A stretch of 62,483 nucleotides of DNA from a virus (IMGVR_UViG_3300047440_000118:1-62483); one strand, 5' to 3'. Shown: positions 34,004 through 43,139, numbered from the stretch's first letter. Made by a program: numbers and translations. The notes: generated by a model from the sequence alone, not told the origin.

Positions 34004-34551
34004 TCGGACCTCATCGTGACGATCATCGCGATGCGTTCGTCATCGCCGCGATTTTCAACAGAATGCGTGACGCCGTTATCGAACAGCCACGCCTCGCCGG
34101 GCCGCATGGTCACGGTTTCGTCCATGCAATGGTTCAGACAACGCTCGTTGGCCTTGATGATCACGTAGACCTTGCGGTTCAGGAACTCGGGGTGCCAGCC
34201 GCGATCGACGTGGGGGAATATCTCGCACCCGGCCGGAATGCGCGTGAGTAGGATGCCGCCGAGGTAGACAGCATCCACCAGCGACATGACCCGGAACACG
34301 ATGGGTCGCAGCGCCGGCAACTCGTCCCACGCGGGCCAGAACGCGGCGAAGTGCGGCTCGCCATAAGTTTCCGGCGTCGATAGTTCGGAACGGGGGCGAA
34401 ACCGCAGCCAGATGTCGGATGACTGGCGATGCGGCGAGTTCGATGCCGTCGTGCGCTGCGGGTCACGGTCCCAAAGATCGGGGCGGCGCTCAAGCTGCGT
34501 CAACGCCAGATCCGTTGGAAATATCTCATTGAGGCGGCGGAAATACTTCAT
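34000..34551 (-). CDS. Aspartyl/asparaginyl beta-hydroxylase-like 2OG-Fe(II) oxygenase
   Basis: Starting at ATG 34551, the 183-residue product has IFPHVDRGWH (metal-binding HxD near 116), RKVYVIIKANERC, then MRPGEAWLFDNGVTHSVENRGDDERIAMIVTM with the distal His near 161. This is the layout of the aspartyl/asparaginyl beta-hydroxylase family. The gene sits among virion genes and overlaps a cupin gene. The substrate could be a virion or host protein side chain; nothing in the sequence decides. Confidence 0.8.
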   Translation of the reverse strand: MKYFRRLNEIFPTDLALTQLERRPDLWDRDPQRTTASNSPHRQSSDIWLRFRPRSELSTPETYGEPHFAAFWPAWDELPALRPIVFRVMSLVDAVYLGGILLTRIPAGCEIFPHVDRGWHPEFLNRKVYVIIKANERCLNHCMDETVTMRPGEAWLFDNGVTHSVENRGDDERIAMIVTMRSE

Positions 34552-34895
34552 GCGCCGGGCGGTCCCGCTTGTGGTGGTGCCGCGCCCTGACCGCCGGGAG
34601 GCGGTTGCCCCGCGCCCGGTTGCCCCTGCTGGCCTTTCGGCAGGGCGGCGACGAGTGCCGTGATGCCTTGCCGCAACTGCGCGGCGGCCTGCTCCACAGC
34701 CTGCGGATTGACGCCTGGGATGCGCTTGCACGCCTCCACCAACTGCCCACACGCGACCGCCGCCTGCTGTGCCATCTGGGTCAGCGGATGCTGTCTGGGA
34801 TCGCTCTGGCCGCCCTGGCCGCCTCCCGGAGCGGGTTGACCAGGAGGCCCACCCATCTGCCCAAGCATCGCCGGAGCGCCTCGCATGCCCGACAT
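34548..34895 (-). CDS. Pro/Gly/Gln-rich protein (115 aa)
   Basis: Low-complexity ends (GGPPGQPAPGGGQGGQ and GAGQPPPGGQGAAPP) flank a helical centre (LTQMAQQAAVACGQLVEACKRIPGVNPQAVEQAAAQLRQGITALVAAL). Same design as the protein at 43341-43790, so the two may be related small virion components. Confidence 0.6.
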   Translation of the reverse strand: MSGMRGAPAMLGQMGGPPGQPAPGGGQGGQSDPRQHPLTQMAQQAAVACGQLVEACKRIPGVNPQAVEQAAAQLRQGITALVAALPKGQQGQPGAGQPPPGGQGAAPPQAGPPGA

Positions 34896-35426
34896 TCACG
34901 CCTCCTTGCCTGGCTGAAGGTCGGCGTGCCAGGCCCAAACCTCATGCTTGGTGATCTTGCCGATGCGCGCCCGAATGAACGATCGGTCGCAGTCGATGTG
35001 CGACGAAAGCCGCATCACCGTCATCCCGGCCCGCTTCATCCAGGCGAGCATCTGGAAATGCAGTTCCGCGATTTCCTCGGCGTCGGCCTCGCCGTTCTTG
35101 CCGAGCGCGAACCACACCCAACCGTAAGGCGCCCCGGTCATGTTTTCCTGCACGGCGCGGATGGCGGCGATGGCGTTGGCGCTGCGGACGACGTATTCTT
35201 CGTTGCTCACGCAGGCGTGTTGCAGGCGCGTCCGAAGTCCGATGAACGTCGAGTTCGGATAGATGTCCATCAGTCGCGGGATCAGCCATTGTTCCGTATC
35301 CGCGATGTCCGGCTGAAACGCGCGGCTGGTCGGAACTGGCGCTACCTCGCTGAATACCCGCGTGCCGAAGACGTGCGGCTTCTCGACGGGGGTTTCGCTG
35401 GTGATGGGTTCATTCGTTTCACTCAT
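34896..35426 (-). CDS. Hypothetical virion-operon protein (176 aa)
   Basis: Start ATG 35426, overlapping the upstream stop. Mixed helical protein with STRLQHACVSNEEYVVRSANAIAAIRAVQENM-like segments and GEADAEEIAELHFQMLAWMKRAGMTVMRLSSHIDCDRSFIRARIGKITKHEVWAWHADL. No catalytic motif. Genes in this spot commonly encode small head or tail accessory proteins. Confidence 0.6.
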   Translation of the reverse strand: MSETNEPITSETPVEKPHVFGTRVFSEVAPVPTSRAFQPDIADTEQWLIPRLMDIYPNSTFIGLRTRLQHACVSNEEYVVRSANAIAAIRAVQENMTGAPYGWVWFALGKNGEADAEEIAELHFQMLAWMKRAGMTVMRLSSHIDCDRSFIRARIGKITKHEVWAWHADLQPGKEA

Positions 35427-35773
35427 GCCGATATTCCCAATTTGTCGGACTCCTGGCGGGTCAACTGCGCGTGTGCCTGGAACCACCCTATACGCTGATT
35501 TTCGTCCTCCCAATCGACCTCTTGCAGATTTTGCGAGGCGATGCCGAGGATCGCGTCCAGGTCGTTGTGCATGATCTGGTGATCCGAGAGGAACTGGTCG
35601 ATCGCGTCGGACGAGATCGGATCGAGGATGTATTCGGCCAGGATAATGTTGAACTGGCGCTCGATCTCGACGTTGCAGGAGCGGTGCCACATCATATGCA
35701 TCCGCGACCACATCGCGAGTTGCGCGTCGTCGCCTGGCAGGTTGAAAATGTCCACGACGCTCATGGCGGTCAT
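35423..35773 (-). CDS. Hypothetical virion-operon protein (116 aa)
   Basis: Helical and acidic. It contains VVDIFNLPGDDAQLAMWSRMHMMWHR, a motif I associate with a conserved protein next to tail genes in related short-tailed phages. Either ATG 35773 or 35764 can start it. Overlaps both neighbours. Confidence 0.6.
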   Translation of the reverse strand: MTAMSVVDIFNLPGDDAQLAMWSRMHMMWHRSCNVEIERQFNIILAEYILDPISSDAIDQFLSDHQIMHNDLDAILGIASQNLQEVDWEDENQRIGWFQAHAQLTRQESDKLGISA

Positions 35774-36504
35774 CCATACATCGAGACAGCGGCGGGACTG
35801 ATGCTTGTGACCAGGCCGATGAACTCGCGCGAGGCACCCGCGAGGATGGTCACCGGCCCGATCATCGTCACGTTGGCACCCGCCAGCACGGTTTGCGTCT
35901 GTCCGGTGGAATTAAAGATCCGGATGCGGAACGTCGAGAACGGGAACGGCGAGACCATCGATGCCAGCATCGCCGCCGCCGTGTCGGTTGTGTCGCTGAA
36001 CGGAGCGCCGGGCGCACCCGTGCGAGCGAGAAGGAACAGTCCGGTGGAAATATCCAGCGAGAGCGTGGTGCCGACGTTCGATCCCAACGCGCCCGCTCTC
36101 CCGGCGGCGAACGGGGCGGCGACGGAATGGATCAGGTGGAAGCCACCCGCGCCACCCGCGAGCGCCGAGTCGTATCCGAGCAGCACGTAATTGCCCGCGA
36201 TCATCTCGCCGCCGATGAGCGGTGACGGCCCGCCCGTGGCGTCCTGGAACACCGCGAGCGCGGCGAGGCCTCCGACCTGTGCCGTCACGGCGCCCGTGTT
36301 GCTGGCGGCGGCGATACCGCCGAACAGCCGGTTGTTGGCGTAGGCGCTGACCGTCGGGGTGTTGACGGCGGGCGTAAGGACGATGGCGTTGGTCCCCGCG
36401 ATCAGGCACGGGATCGCGCCGAGCGCGCCCACGGCGGCGAAGTTGTCATCGAGTTGCTGGCCGGTCGATAACGTCTGCGCGGCGAATTGAGTGGGCAACG
36501 TCAT
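35770..36504 (-). CDS. Beta-rich virion protein (244 aa)
   Basis: Starts at ATG 36504, two bases after the tail-hub stop. Ala/Thr/Gly-rich alternating strands (TNAIVLTPAVNTPTVSAYANNRLFGG, FRIRIFNSTGQTQTVLAGANVTMIGPVTI) suggest a fibre or collar protein. No enzymatic signature. Confidence 0.6.
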   Translation of the reverse strand: MTLPTQFAAQTLSTGQQLDDNFAAVGALGAIPCLIAGTNAIVLTPAVNTPTVSAYANNRLFGGIAAASNTGAVTAQVGGLAALAVFQDATGGPSPLIGGEMIAGNYVLLGYDSALAGGAGGFHLIHSVAAPFAAGRAGALGSNVGTTLSLDISTGLFLLARTGAPGAPFSDTTDTAAAMLASMVSPFPFSTFRIRIFNSTGQTQTVLAGANVTMIGPVTILAGASREFIGLVTSISPAAVSMYG

Positions 36505-36506
36505 GG

Positions 36507-38603
36507 TCAGTATCTCCCGATGACCGGCACGGGGAGCGCCGACAGTGACAGCAAGCCGAGATCGGCCGCCGTGGTTGATACCGTGATGCCGATCAACGCG
36601 CCGCGCTGCGCCACTGATTGCGGCGGGAACACCACGATACTGTTTCCCGTCGAGCGCCACGTCATCGGTGCCAGCACGTTATTCACCCACACCATCGTCG
36701 CGCCCACGTTGTTCACCCAGGTCATGAACGGCGTCGGTGGCGTCACGTCGATGGGTGAATCGCCATACTCGCTGTCAATACTTATGTGCAACGTCACCCC
36801 GGCCGCCGCGTGATACTCGATCACGCCCCACAAACGCGAGACAGCGTTCTCGAACACCTCGCCGCGCGGCATGGACCAGAACTTCGATCGCATGACCTTG
36901 GTGAACGCCTGAGACGGCACCTGGAACAGCGGATAAATCGCGTTGCCATCGGTGCCATAAGCGGTCAGCACCGAATCAATCTCCTGATGCTGCACGTAGA
37001 TCAGATCGATGCCTTGCTGCGTCGAACACCAGCGTTTTTCGTCCCAGATGAACAGCTTATTGACCTGTTGACCGGAAAACGAGTCGATCACCGGGAGCAA
37101 CAGCGCCCATATGCGCCGCCCGAACACGATGGCCTTGGTGGCGGATGGGACTTTGCCCGCGAAGTTGGGCACGCTGCCGTAAATCCCATCCAGATCGCCG
37201 CTGATCTTCCCGGTTCGCCCGCCATACGACACATGCGCGCCCCAGGCGTTGGCGAAGACGATGTTGCTGCCCATGACATCGACGGTGCCGGGCCAAACGG
37301 TGCCGGTTTCCGGGTCCGAGTTCTGGATGGTGAACGTCGTGGTCGGGGGCGCACCCGTCGTCTGCACATTGGCGATGTATTGGATCGAGGAATCGCCGAA
37401 CAAATAGAGGTAGCCGTTGGTGGCGAGTAAGGCGGTGAATTTGGCCCGCAATGACGAGTCGTTCGATGTGAGGTTGCCGCCGCCGTCCGACGTCGCGAAA
37501 TCCACCACGGAACCTGGCGCCGAGAACTCCAGCACGTCACCGTTCACGATCCATACGTGGCCGGAATAGACCTCGACGGAGGTGCCGCTGATGCCGGTCG
37601 GGACCACGCCGCCGCTGACCGTCGTGTTGATCGAGAACCCCGTGCCGCGTCCGGGTTGCGCCCCACCCGTCGCGGTGGCGAGACCTGACTGTGATATGTA
37701 GGCCGTGCCGGGCGCCGTGAGCGTGTAGGTCGCGACCGGCGAGTTGACCGTCAGATCGACCGTGAAGCCCACGCCCACGCCGGGCTGCGCCCCTCCGGTG
37801 GCCGTGGCGATGCCGGCACCGCTATGATAGCCGGTGCCGAAGTTGAGGATCGTGATGCGAATGACCTGGCCGGCGAGTGCCCCGGTGACGATGTAGGTGG
37901 CGTCCCCATTGCCGGTCGTGATCGTCCCGGTATCGTTGAGGACATACCCGGCGCCGCCGGCATTGATCGCGGCGATGGCGATCGGAGCGCCGCCGACGCT
38001 GGTCACGATGTAGGTCGCATCTCCCGTGCCGCCCGTGACGATGCCGGTGTCCCCTACCTCGTAGCCGGAGCCGCCAACCGACAGCGTTGACGACGCGATC
38101 GGGCCGGGGCCGTCGAGACCGGGGATCACCTGGCCTGGCGAGAAGAACGTCGTGCCGTCCCAGATGAAATAACCGTTGGGTTGTTGCGACACGATCAAAA
38201 TGAATTGCGAGCCGTATTGGTTGATGCCAACCGTCGTCACGGATGGGTTCTGGATTTTTCCGGGGAGGGCGATCAGTCCGCTCACAAGGGTCGCGGTGTT
38301 GACGGAAACCACGCTGCCGTCGTTCAGGAAGACGATGCAATAGGGCGTCTGGCCGATGTTGGCGAAGCCGTAGAAGACGATGTGCAATCCGGCCGGAGCG
38401 ACGTAGATCGGCACGCCATGATCGAAGATGATCCGTGCGTTATCGGCGCCGGCCGGGAAAAACCCGTCCATGATCGCGCATTGCGTGTCCTGGATGCCGA
38501 GGCGAGAGGCTTGCGTATTCAGGCCGCTGAACCCGGCGAACACGATTGGACCACCGGACTCGCCGCCTTGCTCCTGTTGGGGTTGCTGCCGACGCCCGCT
38601 CAT
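36507..38603 (-). CDS. Tail hub/nozzle-like protein with inserted GxGY repeats (698 aa)
   Basis: The flanking parts (residues 1-165 and 340-698) are beta-propeller-like, with repeated strands (GYFIWDGTTFF, GHVWIVNGDVLEFSAPG, KLFIWDEKRWCS), as in short-tail nozzle or stabilisation proteins. Between them, residues 171-330 hold four imperfect repeats of about 40 residues beginning GxGY (GSGYEVGDTG, GAGYVLNDTG, GTGYHSGAG, GTAYISQSG). Two contain an identical DATYIVT and two share ATATGGAQPG. It lies next to the connector genes, consistent with the distal tail. Confidence 0.72.
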   Translation of the reverse strand: MSGRRQQPQQEQGGESGGPIVFAGFSGLNTQASRLGIQDTQCAIMDGFFPAGADNARIIFDHGVPIYVAPAGLHIVFYGFANIGQTPYCIVFLNDGSVVSVNTATLVSGLIALPGKIQNPSVTTVGINQYGSQFILIVSQQPNGYFIWDGTTFFSPGQVIPGLDGPGPIASSTLSVGGSGYEVGDTGIVTGGTGDATYIVTSVGGAPIAIAAINAGGAGYVLNDTGTITTGNGDATYIVTGALAGQVIRITILNFGTGYHSGAGIATATGGAQPGVGVGFTVDLTVNSPVATYTLTAPGTAYISQSGLATATGGAQPGRGTGFSINTTVSGGVVPTGISGTSVEVYSGHVWIVNGDVLEFSAPGSVVDFATSDGGGNLTSNDSSLRAKFTALLATNGYLYLFGDSSIQYIANVQTTGAPPTTTFTIQNSDPETGTVWPGTVDVMGSNIVFANAWGAHVSYGGRTGKISGDLDGIYGSVPNFAGKVPSATKAIVFGRRIWALLLPVIDSFSGQQVNKLFIWDEKRWCSTQQGIDLIYVQHQEIDSVLTAYGTDGNAIYPLFQVPSQAFTKVMRSKFWSMPRGEVFENAVSRLWGVIEYHAAAGVTLHISIDSEYGDSPIDVTPPTPFMTWVNNVGATMVWVNNVLAPMTWRSTGNSIVVFPPQSVAQRGALIGITVSTTAADLGLLSLSALPVPVIGRY
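37614..38093 (-). repeat. Tandem GxGY-module repeats inside the tail-hub gene
   Basis: Four coding repeats of about 120 bases: pairs 1-2 share DATYIVT and pairs 3-4 share ATATGGAQPG. They make a duplicated insert in an otherwise conserved protein. Confidence 0.7.
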
Positions 38604-39529
38604 GGGCGGCCGTAGAAGGTTACGACACGGCCCGGCTGCGCGTAGGCACCGAATCGGGTCATCCGCTGGTCAAACAACTGCTCCATGAGGCGCGCGTTGT
38701 TGAACGACTGGATTTCCAGGAAGGCGTTGCGGGCCGCCCAATACGGAATCGCATCGGTCCATGGCTCCGGTATCGCCTCCACGCTGTTGTTCGTGAGCAA
38801 ATCCTGGGGCAGGCACGAACAGTCCCACTCCATGAGGTAGTCCTGGGACGGCGGCGGGAAGAAATAGAACGATCCGCCCGTTCCTCGCCCGAACTGCGCG
38901 CCGAACACCGGGACGTATTGGTAGGAACCGCCCGCGTAGTTGCGAATGAGCGCCTGGTATTGGCTGAACGAATAGACGGCGATGGAGAATCGATAATTCG
39001 AAAACAAAACTGACACGGAACGAACCGTGTAAACGCTACCCACGCCGGGGAACGGCGAGAGATCGAGGTCGGCGAAGTCGTAAACTTCTTTCCCGCGATG
39101 CAGCACGTTCAACCCCGGAACGATCGGATCGGCGGCCGCGCCCGTTCCGGTCGGGTCGTGAATGGTGATCTGGGGTTGGAAATACCCGTGACCGCCGTAG
39201 TCGATGAACACGCTGTCGATCACGCCCGCCGTCTGTGTCGCCGAGCCAATCGCCTGATCGCCGTTGGGGAACGCCCCCGCCCCGGATGGCATGTCAGGCG
39301 GCGAGATCGTCACTGTCGGCGCCGTGTAGCCGGTGCCGCCATTGGTGATGTTCGCCGCCGAGATTGAGCCGCTGATCGGTGTCAGAACGCGGACGCACTG
39401 GCTCCGCATCGCCACTTCGCGGCGGGCATCGTTGATGTCCGAAATCAGATCTTGAGGGTCCACCAACTGCTGGCGCGTATCGTGAATGAGGCGCTGGGTG
39501 CGTTGGAGATAATCGAACAGCGTCGCCAT
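38600..39529 (-). CDS. Head-tail connector/tail tubular A-like protein with GxGY insert (309 aa)
   Basis: N-terminus TLFDYLQRTQRLIHDTRQQLVDPQDLISDINDARREVAMRSQCVRVL is the helical core of the short-tail adaptor. C-terminus EPWTDAIPYWAARNAFLEIQSFNNARLMEQLFDQRMTRFGAYAQP matches the same family. In the middle, TNGGTGYTAPTVTISPP and GGHGYFQPQITI are GxGY modules. The neighbour at 39529-40260 is a paralogue without the insert, so the pair arose by duplication. Confidence 0.75.
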   Translation of the reverse strand: MATLFDYLQRTQRLIHDTRQQLVDPQDLISDINDARREVAMRSQCVRVLTPISGSISAANITNGGTGYTAPTVTISPPDMPSGAGAFPNGDQAIGSATQTAGVIDSVFIDYGGHGYFQPQITIHDPTGTGAAADPIVPGLNVLHRGKEVYDFADLDLSPFPGVGSVYTVRSVSVLFSNYRFSIAVYSFSQYQALIRNYAGGSYQYVPVFGAQFGRGTGGSFYFFPPPSQDYLMEWDCSCLPQDLLTNNSVEAIPEPWTDAIPYWAARNAFLEIQSFNNARLMEQLFDQRMTRFGAYAQPGRVVTFYGRP

Positions 39530-40260
39530 CAACCACCACCTTGCCGCGCGGGCGAGGCGCTGATGCCAAGCTGGTTGGGTAACGTCGGCGAAGGAACCTG
39601 GGAATAGATGAACGGCGCGACTTCCGGGGTGGCGAACTGCCGCGCCCGTTGCGCGAACGCCTCGTAGCGTTTCAGCATCTCGTCGGCCTGTTGCGTCCGC
39701 AACCCCGTTTGAGAACCAAGCAGCGCGAGGTAGGCCGCGAAGTAGGGCACGGCCGATTGCCACAGCGGCGGGATCGCCTCGGGCGTGGCGTCGTCGGTGA
39801 GCGGCACAGGCAGACACGCCATGTCCGTTCTGATCGTGTAATCGAGATCTGGCAGGTTGAAATAGAGCGTGCCGTTCGCGCCTTGCCCGAACTGCGACCA
39901 CAATCTCGGCGGGCCGCTTTGGGGCACCACGTCGTTCAACTCAAACAGAGAATACCACTCGAACGGACGCGCCCGCATCCACACCTGGCCGCCCGCGAGA
40001 ACATACCAGGCCGTGTTGATGGCGATCGGCCCGGCGACACCCGTCGCGCCGCCAAGCGTGATCGCGGAGAACGCATACGGCCCCCGGTTCCCCGCCGTGA
40101 TGGCGAGCGCGCCCATGACGCGGATCGACTTCGATTCACCCGCGACCTGGTTGCGCGCCTCGTTCAGATACGCGGTGAGATCAGCGGGCGAGTAAAGCGG
40201 CGTCGGCGACTGCGGCGTTTGCAGCAACCTCTGGGTGGAGGCCAGATAGGAAGTCAGCAT
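39529..40260 (-). CDS. Head-tail connector/tail tubular A-like protein (243 aa)
   Basis: N-terminus LTSYLASTQRLLQTPQ..YSPADLTAYLNEARNQVAGESKSIRVM and C-terminus PPLWQSAVPYFAAYLALLGSQTGLRTQQADEMLKRYEAFAQRARQ align with the following gene, which has the same plan. It forms the adaptor ring beneath the portal in short-tailed phages. One-base overlap with its paralogue. Confidence 0.75.
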   Translation of the reverse strand: MLTSYLASTQRLLQTPQSPTPLYSPADLTAYLNEARNQVAGESKSIRVMGALAITAGNRGPYAFSAITLGGATGVAGPIAINTAWYVLAGGQVWMRARPFEWYSLFELNDVVPQSGPPRLWSQFGQGANGTLYFNLPDLDYTIRTDMACLPVPLTDDATPEAIPPLWQSAVPYFAAYLALLGSQTGLRTQQADEMLKRYEAFAQRARQFATPEVAPFIYSQVPSPTLPNQLGISASPARQGGG

Positions 40261-40300
40261 CCGGCCCTCCCTTCATGCTCATGCCCTCGTTCGCGTGTCG

Positions 40301-41455
40301 TTACAAAGGCTGGAGGATCACGGAATCGATTCCCGCGCCGGTGGTGAACACCACGCTCGCCGCCGTGGTCGGGATCGGCCCGCCCGAGGCGAAGGCCGCC
40401 GTGGGGTTGGACAGGAACAGGCCCGGATCGTTCAGCGTGACGGCGGTGATCGTGCCGCCGGCGTTGGTGGTGCCGACACCTTCGGCCGGTCGGATGCGCA
40501 GCGTGGTCAGATCGGCCGTGGGGTTGAGCGAGGCCGGAGTAGGCGTCGAATAGCCGCCCGCGCTCATGATCTTCGCGAACGCCGTCGCCGTGCCCCACGC
40601 CACGCCACCAGCGGCGATCGAGGTGGCGGTGATCGTGCGCAGCACTTGCGGCGTGATGGTGGCACCCGTTCCGGCACCGCCCGCCGCCGTCAGCGTCAAA
40701 GCGGAAAGTGTCGCGAGCGGAGCGCCGTTGTTGGTGCAGAGCGCCGCGGTGATGGCGTCCGCCGTCGCCGCGACCTTGACCAGCGTCACCGTCGCGTTGG
40801 TGATCGCGCCAAGATTGGGGTCCGCCGGATTCGGCACGATGATCGCACCTTGCGGCGCGGTCGGCGCCACGGTGTAACCCGCGCCGAGATTGGTCAGCGT
40901 GACACCCGTCACTGACGTTCCGGTCAGCGTGCAATACCCGGTCGCCGGGACGCCACCCACGCCGTTCGAGACCTTCGCGGGCGGGCCGGGGATCAGCAAC
41001 AGCGGCGGCATGGTGTAGCCGGCACCGGCCGCGTTGATCGTCGAGACCGAAAGCTGCCCGCCGACGATCGGCTGCCACGTCGATCCGCCGACGTTCGCGG
41101 TGATCGCGGCGGTGGACTGGGTGAACCCGGAGCCTCCACCCGCCACGACAGCGGCGATCGGGCATCCCGTCATATTGGCGATGCGGAAATCGAGACCGTT
41201 CGAGGACGCCTGGATGTGACCCTGCCGCTCCGTCGAGAACGCGCGCCAACAACCCATGACGGGATCGAAATACTGCCACACCGAATAAGTGCCGAGATCG
41301 AAGAAATACATATTCGATCCTGTCGGCAGCGGAATGGTCGAGCCGCCGGGAAACGCGATGCGCGCGGTCGGCACGTCCACCGGGGCGTTGAACACCTCGG
41401 AGGGATAGAGAAATGCCGGGATCGGAAGACCGGCGCCGCCGATGACGTTTGCCAT
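40301..41455 (-). CDS. Virion protein with GxGY repeats next to the capsid gene (384 aa)
   Basis: Start ATG 41455, 13 bases after the capsid stop. Residues 1-90 form a beta domain (YMFFDLGTYSVWQYFDPVMGCWRAFSTERQGH-like). Then GxGF/Y modules occur at AGGGSGFTQSTAAI, AAGAGYTMPPLLL and NLGAGYTVAPTAP. Size and position suggest a capsid decoration or head-fibre protein. The repeats match those in the connector and tail hub. Confidence 0.65.
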   Translation of the reverse strand: MANVIGGAGLPIPAFLYPSEVFNAPVDVPTARIAFPGGSTIPLPTGSNMYFFDLGTYSVWQYFDPVMGCWRAFSTERQGHIQASSNGLDFRIANMTGCPIAAVVAGGGSGFTQSTAAITANVGGSTWQPIVGGQLSVSTINAAGAGYTMPPLLLIPGPPAKVSNGVGGVPATGYCTLTGTSVTGVTLTNLGAGYTVAPTAPQGAIIVPNPADPNLGAITNATVTLVKVAATADAITAALCTNNGAPLATLSALTLTAAGGAGTGATITPQVLRTITATSIAAGGVAWGTATAFAKIMSAGGYSTPTPASLNPTADLTTLRIRPAEGVGTTNAGGTITAVTLNDPGLFLSNPTAAFASGGPIPTTAASVVFTTGAGIDSVILQPL

Positions 41456-41468
41456 GTTCTCGTTTCCC

Positions 41469-42530
41469 TCAGAAGTAACCAGGTCCGCCGAAGCCCGTGA
41501 CCCAGGCCCCGGAAGATGATTTCGCACTGATAACATTGTATCCGAGTACGACGATGCCCTGTTGGCCGATCTGCCCGAGCGGCACCAGCGAGTGGAAGCC
41601 CGACCAGTCCATCGCGGCGTCCTCGCTGATGTAGAATGTCGTGTATTTGCAGTTGATGAAGAACATGTTGCCGACCGGGCAGAAGTGGTCGGCGAAGATC
41701 GGCACACCGGCGATGTTGATGTTCGGGAACGATGAGCGGATGTCGGTATCAAGGTTGTAGTTGCCGTTGGGTTGGATGCGGACCTGTTCGACGCCGATGA
41801 TGTCGTTGTTCAGGACAGCGTAGTCGGCCGGGTTCATGATACCCGCCGTTGGCGCCTCGCCGCCCGCCGAATCGGTGATCTTGGCGATCAGCGTGGACAT
41901 CGCCTTGCGGTTCCACCCGAGCGTGGCCGTGGTGAAATTGGTGTTCCACGACGACGGGTTGCCCGCGTTGATGAGTTGGCCCTTGAACGCCGAGTTGCCC
42001 GCCGCCAACCGGTTGATGCCGCCGTAAGTGGGCAGGTTCGTTCCGTCATCGAAGGCGTCCGCGAGCGAGTTGGGGAACTGCGGCGTGTTGCCGCTTGACG
42101 AGAGATACAGCAGCCGCGCGACGTTCTGCCGTGTCGTGGCGTAAACGTCGTTCATGCGGGCCTTGAGCAGGCTGATGACGGTATCGGTCGCCTGAAGCAC
42201 CACCTCGCCGAATGGCAACGGCACCGGAACAACCCAGAACGCGAGGTTCCACTGTCCGTTCTGAATCGCGGGGATCGGGACGGGCGCATTGAAGCCGCCG
42301 CCGTAATTGGTGAACTGCCCCTGGACCATGTTCTGGCCCTGCATCGGGATCGTCACCTGATTGAGGCCGCCAGCGGCGCGCTGCGCGTTGCCCCACAAGA
42401 AGAACAGCCCCGGCGAGGCGAAGTAGATTTGCACGAACAACTTTCGCACGAAGGCGCGCTGCACGACCGCCGATAACTCGTTGAACGCCGGCCCGGCGGC
42501 CGGGGCGACTCCTAAGCCGGCGAGAGCCAT
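41469..42530 (-). CDS. Major capsid protein (353 aa)
   Basis: The protein follows the scaffold gene by 12 bases and has HK97-like organisation. It has an N-terminal helical arm (FNELSAVVQRAFVRKLFVQIYFASPGLFFLW), VTIPMQGQNMVQGQFTNYGGGF, a P-loop-like region PVPLPFGEVVLQATDTVISLL, and a C-terminal segment with GVPIFADHFCPVGNMFFINCKYTTFYISEDAAMDW typical of capsid proteins. Location after scaffold and before connectors supports the call. No signal of fusion or truncation. Confidence 0.85.
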   Translation of the reverse strand: MALAGLGVAPAAGPAFNELSAVVQRAFVRKLFVQIYFASPGLFFLWGNAQRAAGGLNQVTIPMQGQNMVQGQFTNYGGGFNAPVPIPAIQNGQWNLAFWVVPVPLPFGEVVLQATDTVISLLKARMNDVYATTRQNVARLLYLSSSGNTPQFPNSLADAFDDGTNLPTYGGINRLAAGNSAFKGQLINAGNPSSWNTNFTTATLGWNRKAMSTLIAKITDSAGGEAPTAGIMNPADYAVLNNDIIGVEQVRIQPNGNYNLDTDIRSSFPNINIAGVPIFADHFCPVGNMFFINCKYTTFYISEDAAMDWSGFHSLVPLGQIGQQGIVVLGYNVISAKSSSGAWVTGFGGPGYF

Positions 42531-42542
42531 CTATCTGTTCCC

Positions 42543-43139
42543 TTAACGGTTGGCGCGGGCGTCGGCGAGTGCCGCGCGAATTTCACGGTCCACAAGGCTC
42601 TCATCGACGAGGCCACCGGGACCGCCGGACTTCATCAGATCCTGAACGTAGGTGTCTTCCTTGTCGGCGTTGCCGCCACCGAACAGACCGAACATCCCGC
42701 CGCTCGTGGTGGACGCGGGCGGTGCCGGGTTGCGGGCCTGCCAGGCATCGGCGGCGATGGACAGATCCGCGATGCCGTTTTCCTCGGCGAACGTCTTCAC
42801 GGCCTCGATGCCGGCCGCGCGCCAACCGGCCGAACGCAACTGCGCGGCCTGGCCTTCCCACTTGGCGTTGAACTTTTCCATCGTCTCGCGTTCGGCGGCG
42901 AGACGGTCACGTTCGGCGAGTTCGGCCCGCAGCTTGTTCAACTCGCCGTGAACCTGCGTCACCGCTTCATTGATCGGGGCCGCCTGGTCGATTTCGGGGA
43001 TCGAGACGTTGGGGTTCACCACCTTGCGCGCCTGCAACAGCATTTTGCGCGAGACGGGGTTGTTCATCATCTGCTGGACGACGGAAGTCACCCCGGCGGC
43101 GGCGTTGTAGTCGGCTTCCTCAACCTCGATCCGTGGCAT
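42543..43139 (-). CDS. Scaffolding protein (198 aa)
   Basis: A charged coiled coil (INEAVTQVHGELNKLRAELAERDRLAAERETMEKFNAKWEGQAAQL) with a Gly-rich linker (GGMFGLFGGGNA) and a helical C-terminus (LVDESLVDREIRAALADARANR) that would bind capsid. Size and location immediately upstream of the capsid gene fit a scaffold. Confidence 0.7.
   Translation of the reverse strand: MPRIEVEEADYNAAAGVTSVVQQMMNNPVSRKMLLQARKVVNPNVSIPEIDQAAPINEAVTQVHGELNKLRAELAERDRLAAERETMEKFNAKWEGQAAQLRSAGWRAAGIEAVKTFAEENGIADLSIAADAWQARNPAPPASTTSGGMFGLFGGGNADKEDTYVQDLMKSGGPGGLVDESLVDREIRAALADARANR

Noticed and set aside
40254-41279. Minus-strand ORF of 341 codons overlapping the GxGY-repeat protein
   Set aside because: Same strand but different frame; His/Arg/Asp-rich low-complexity shadow of the real frame.
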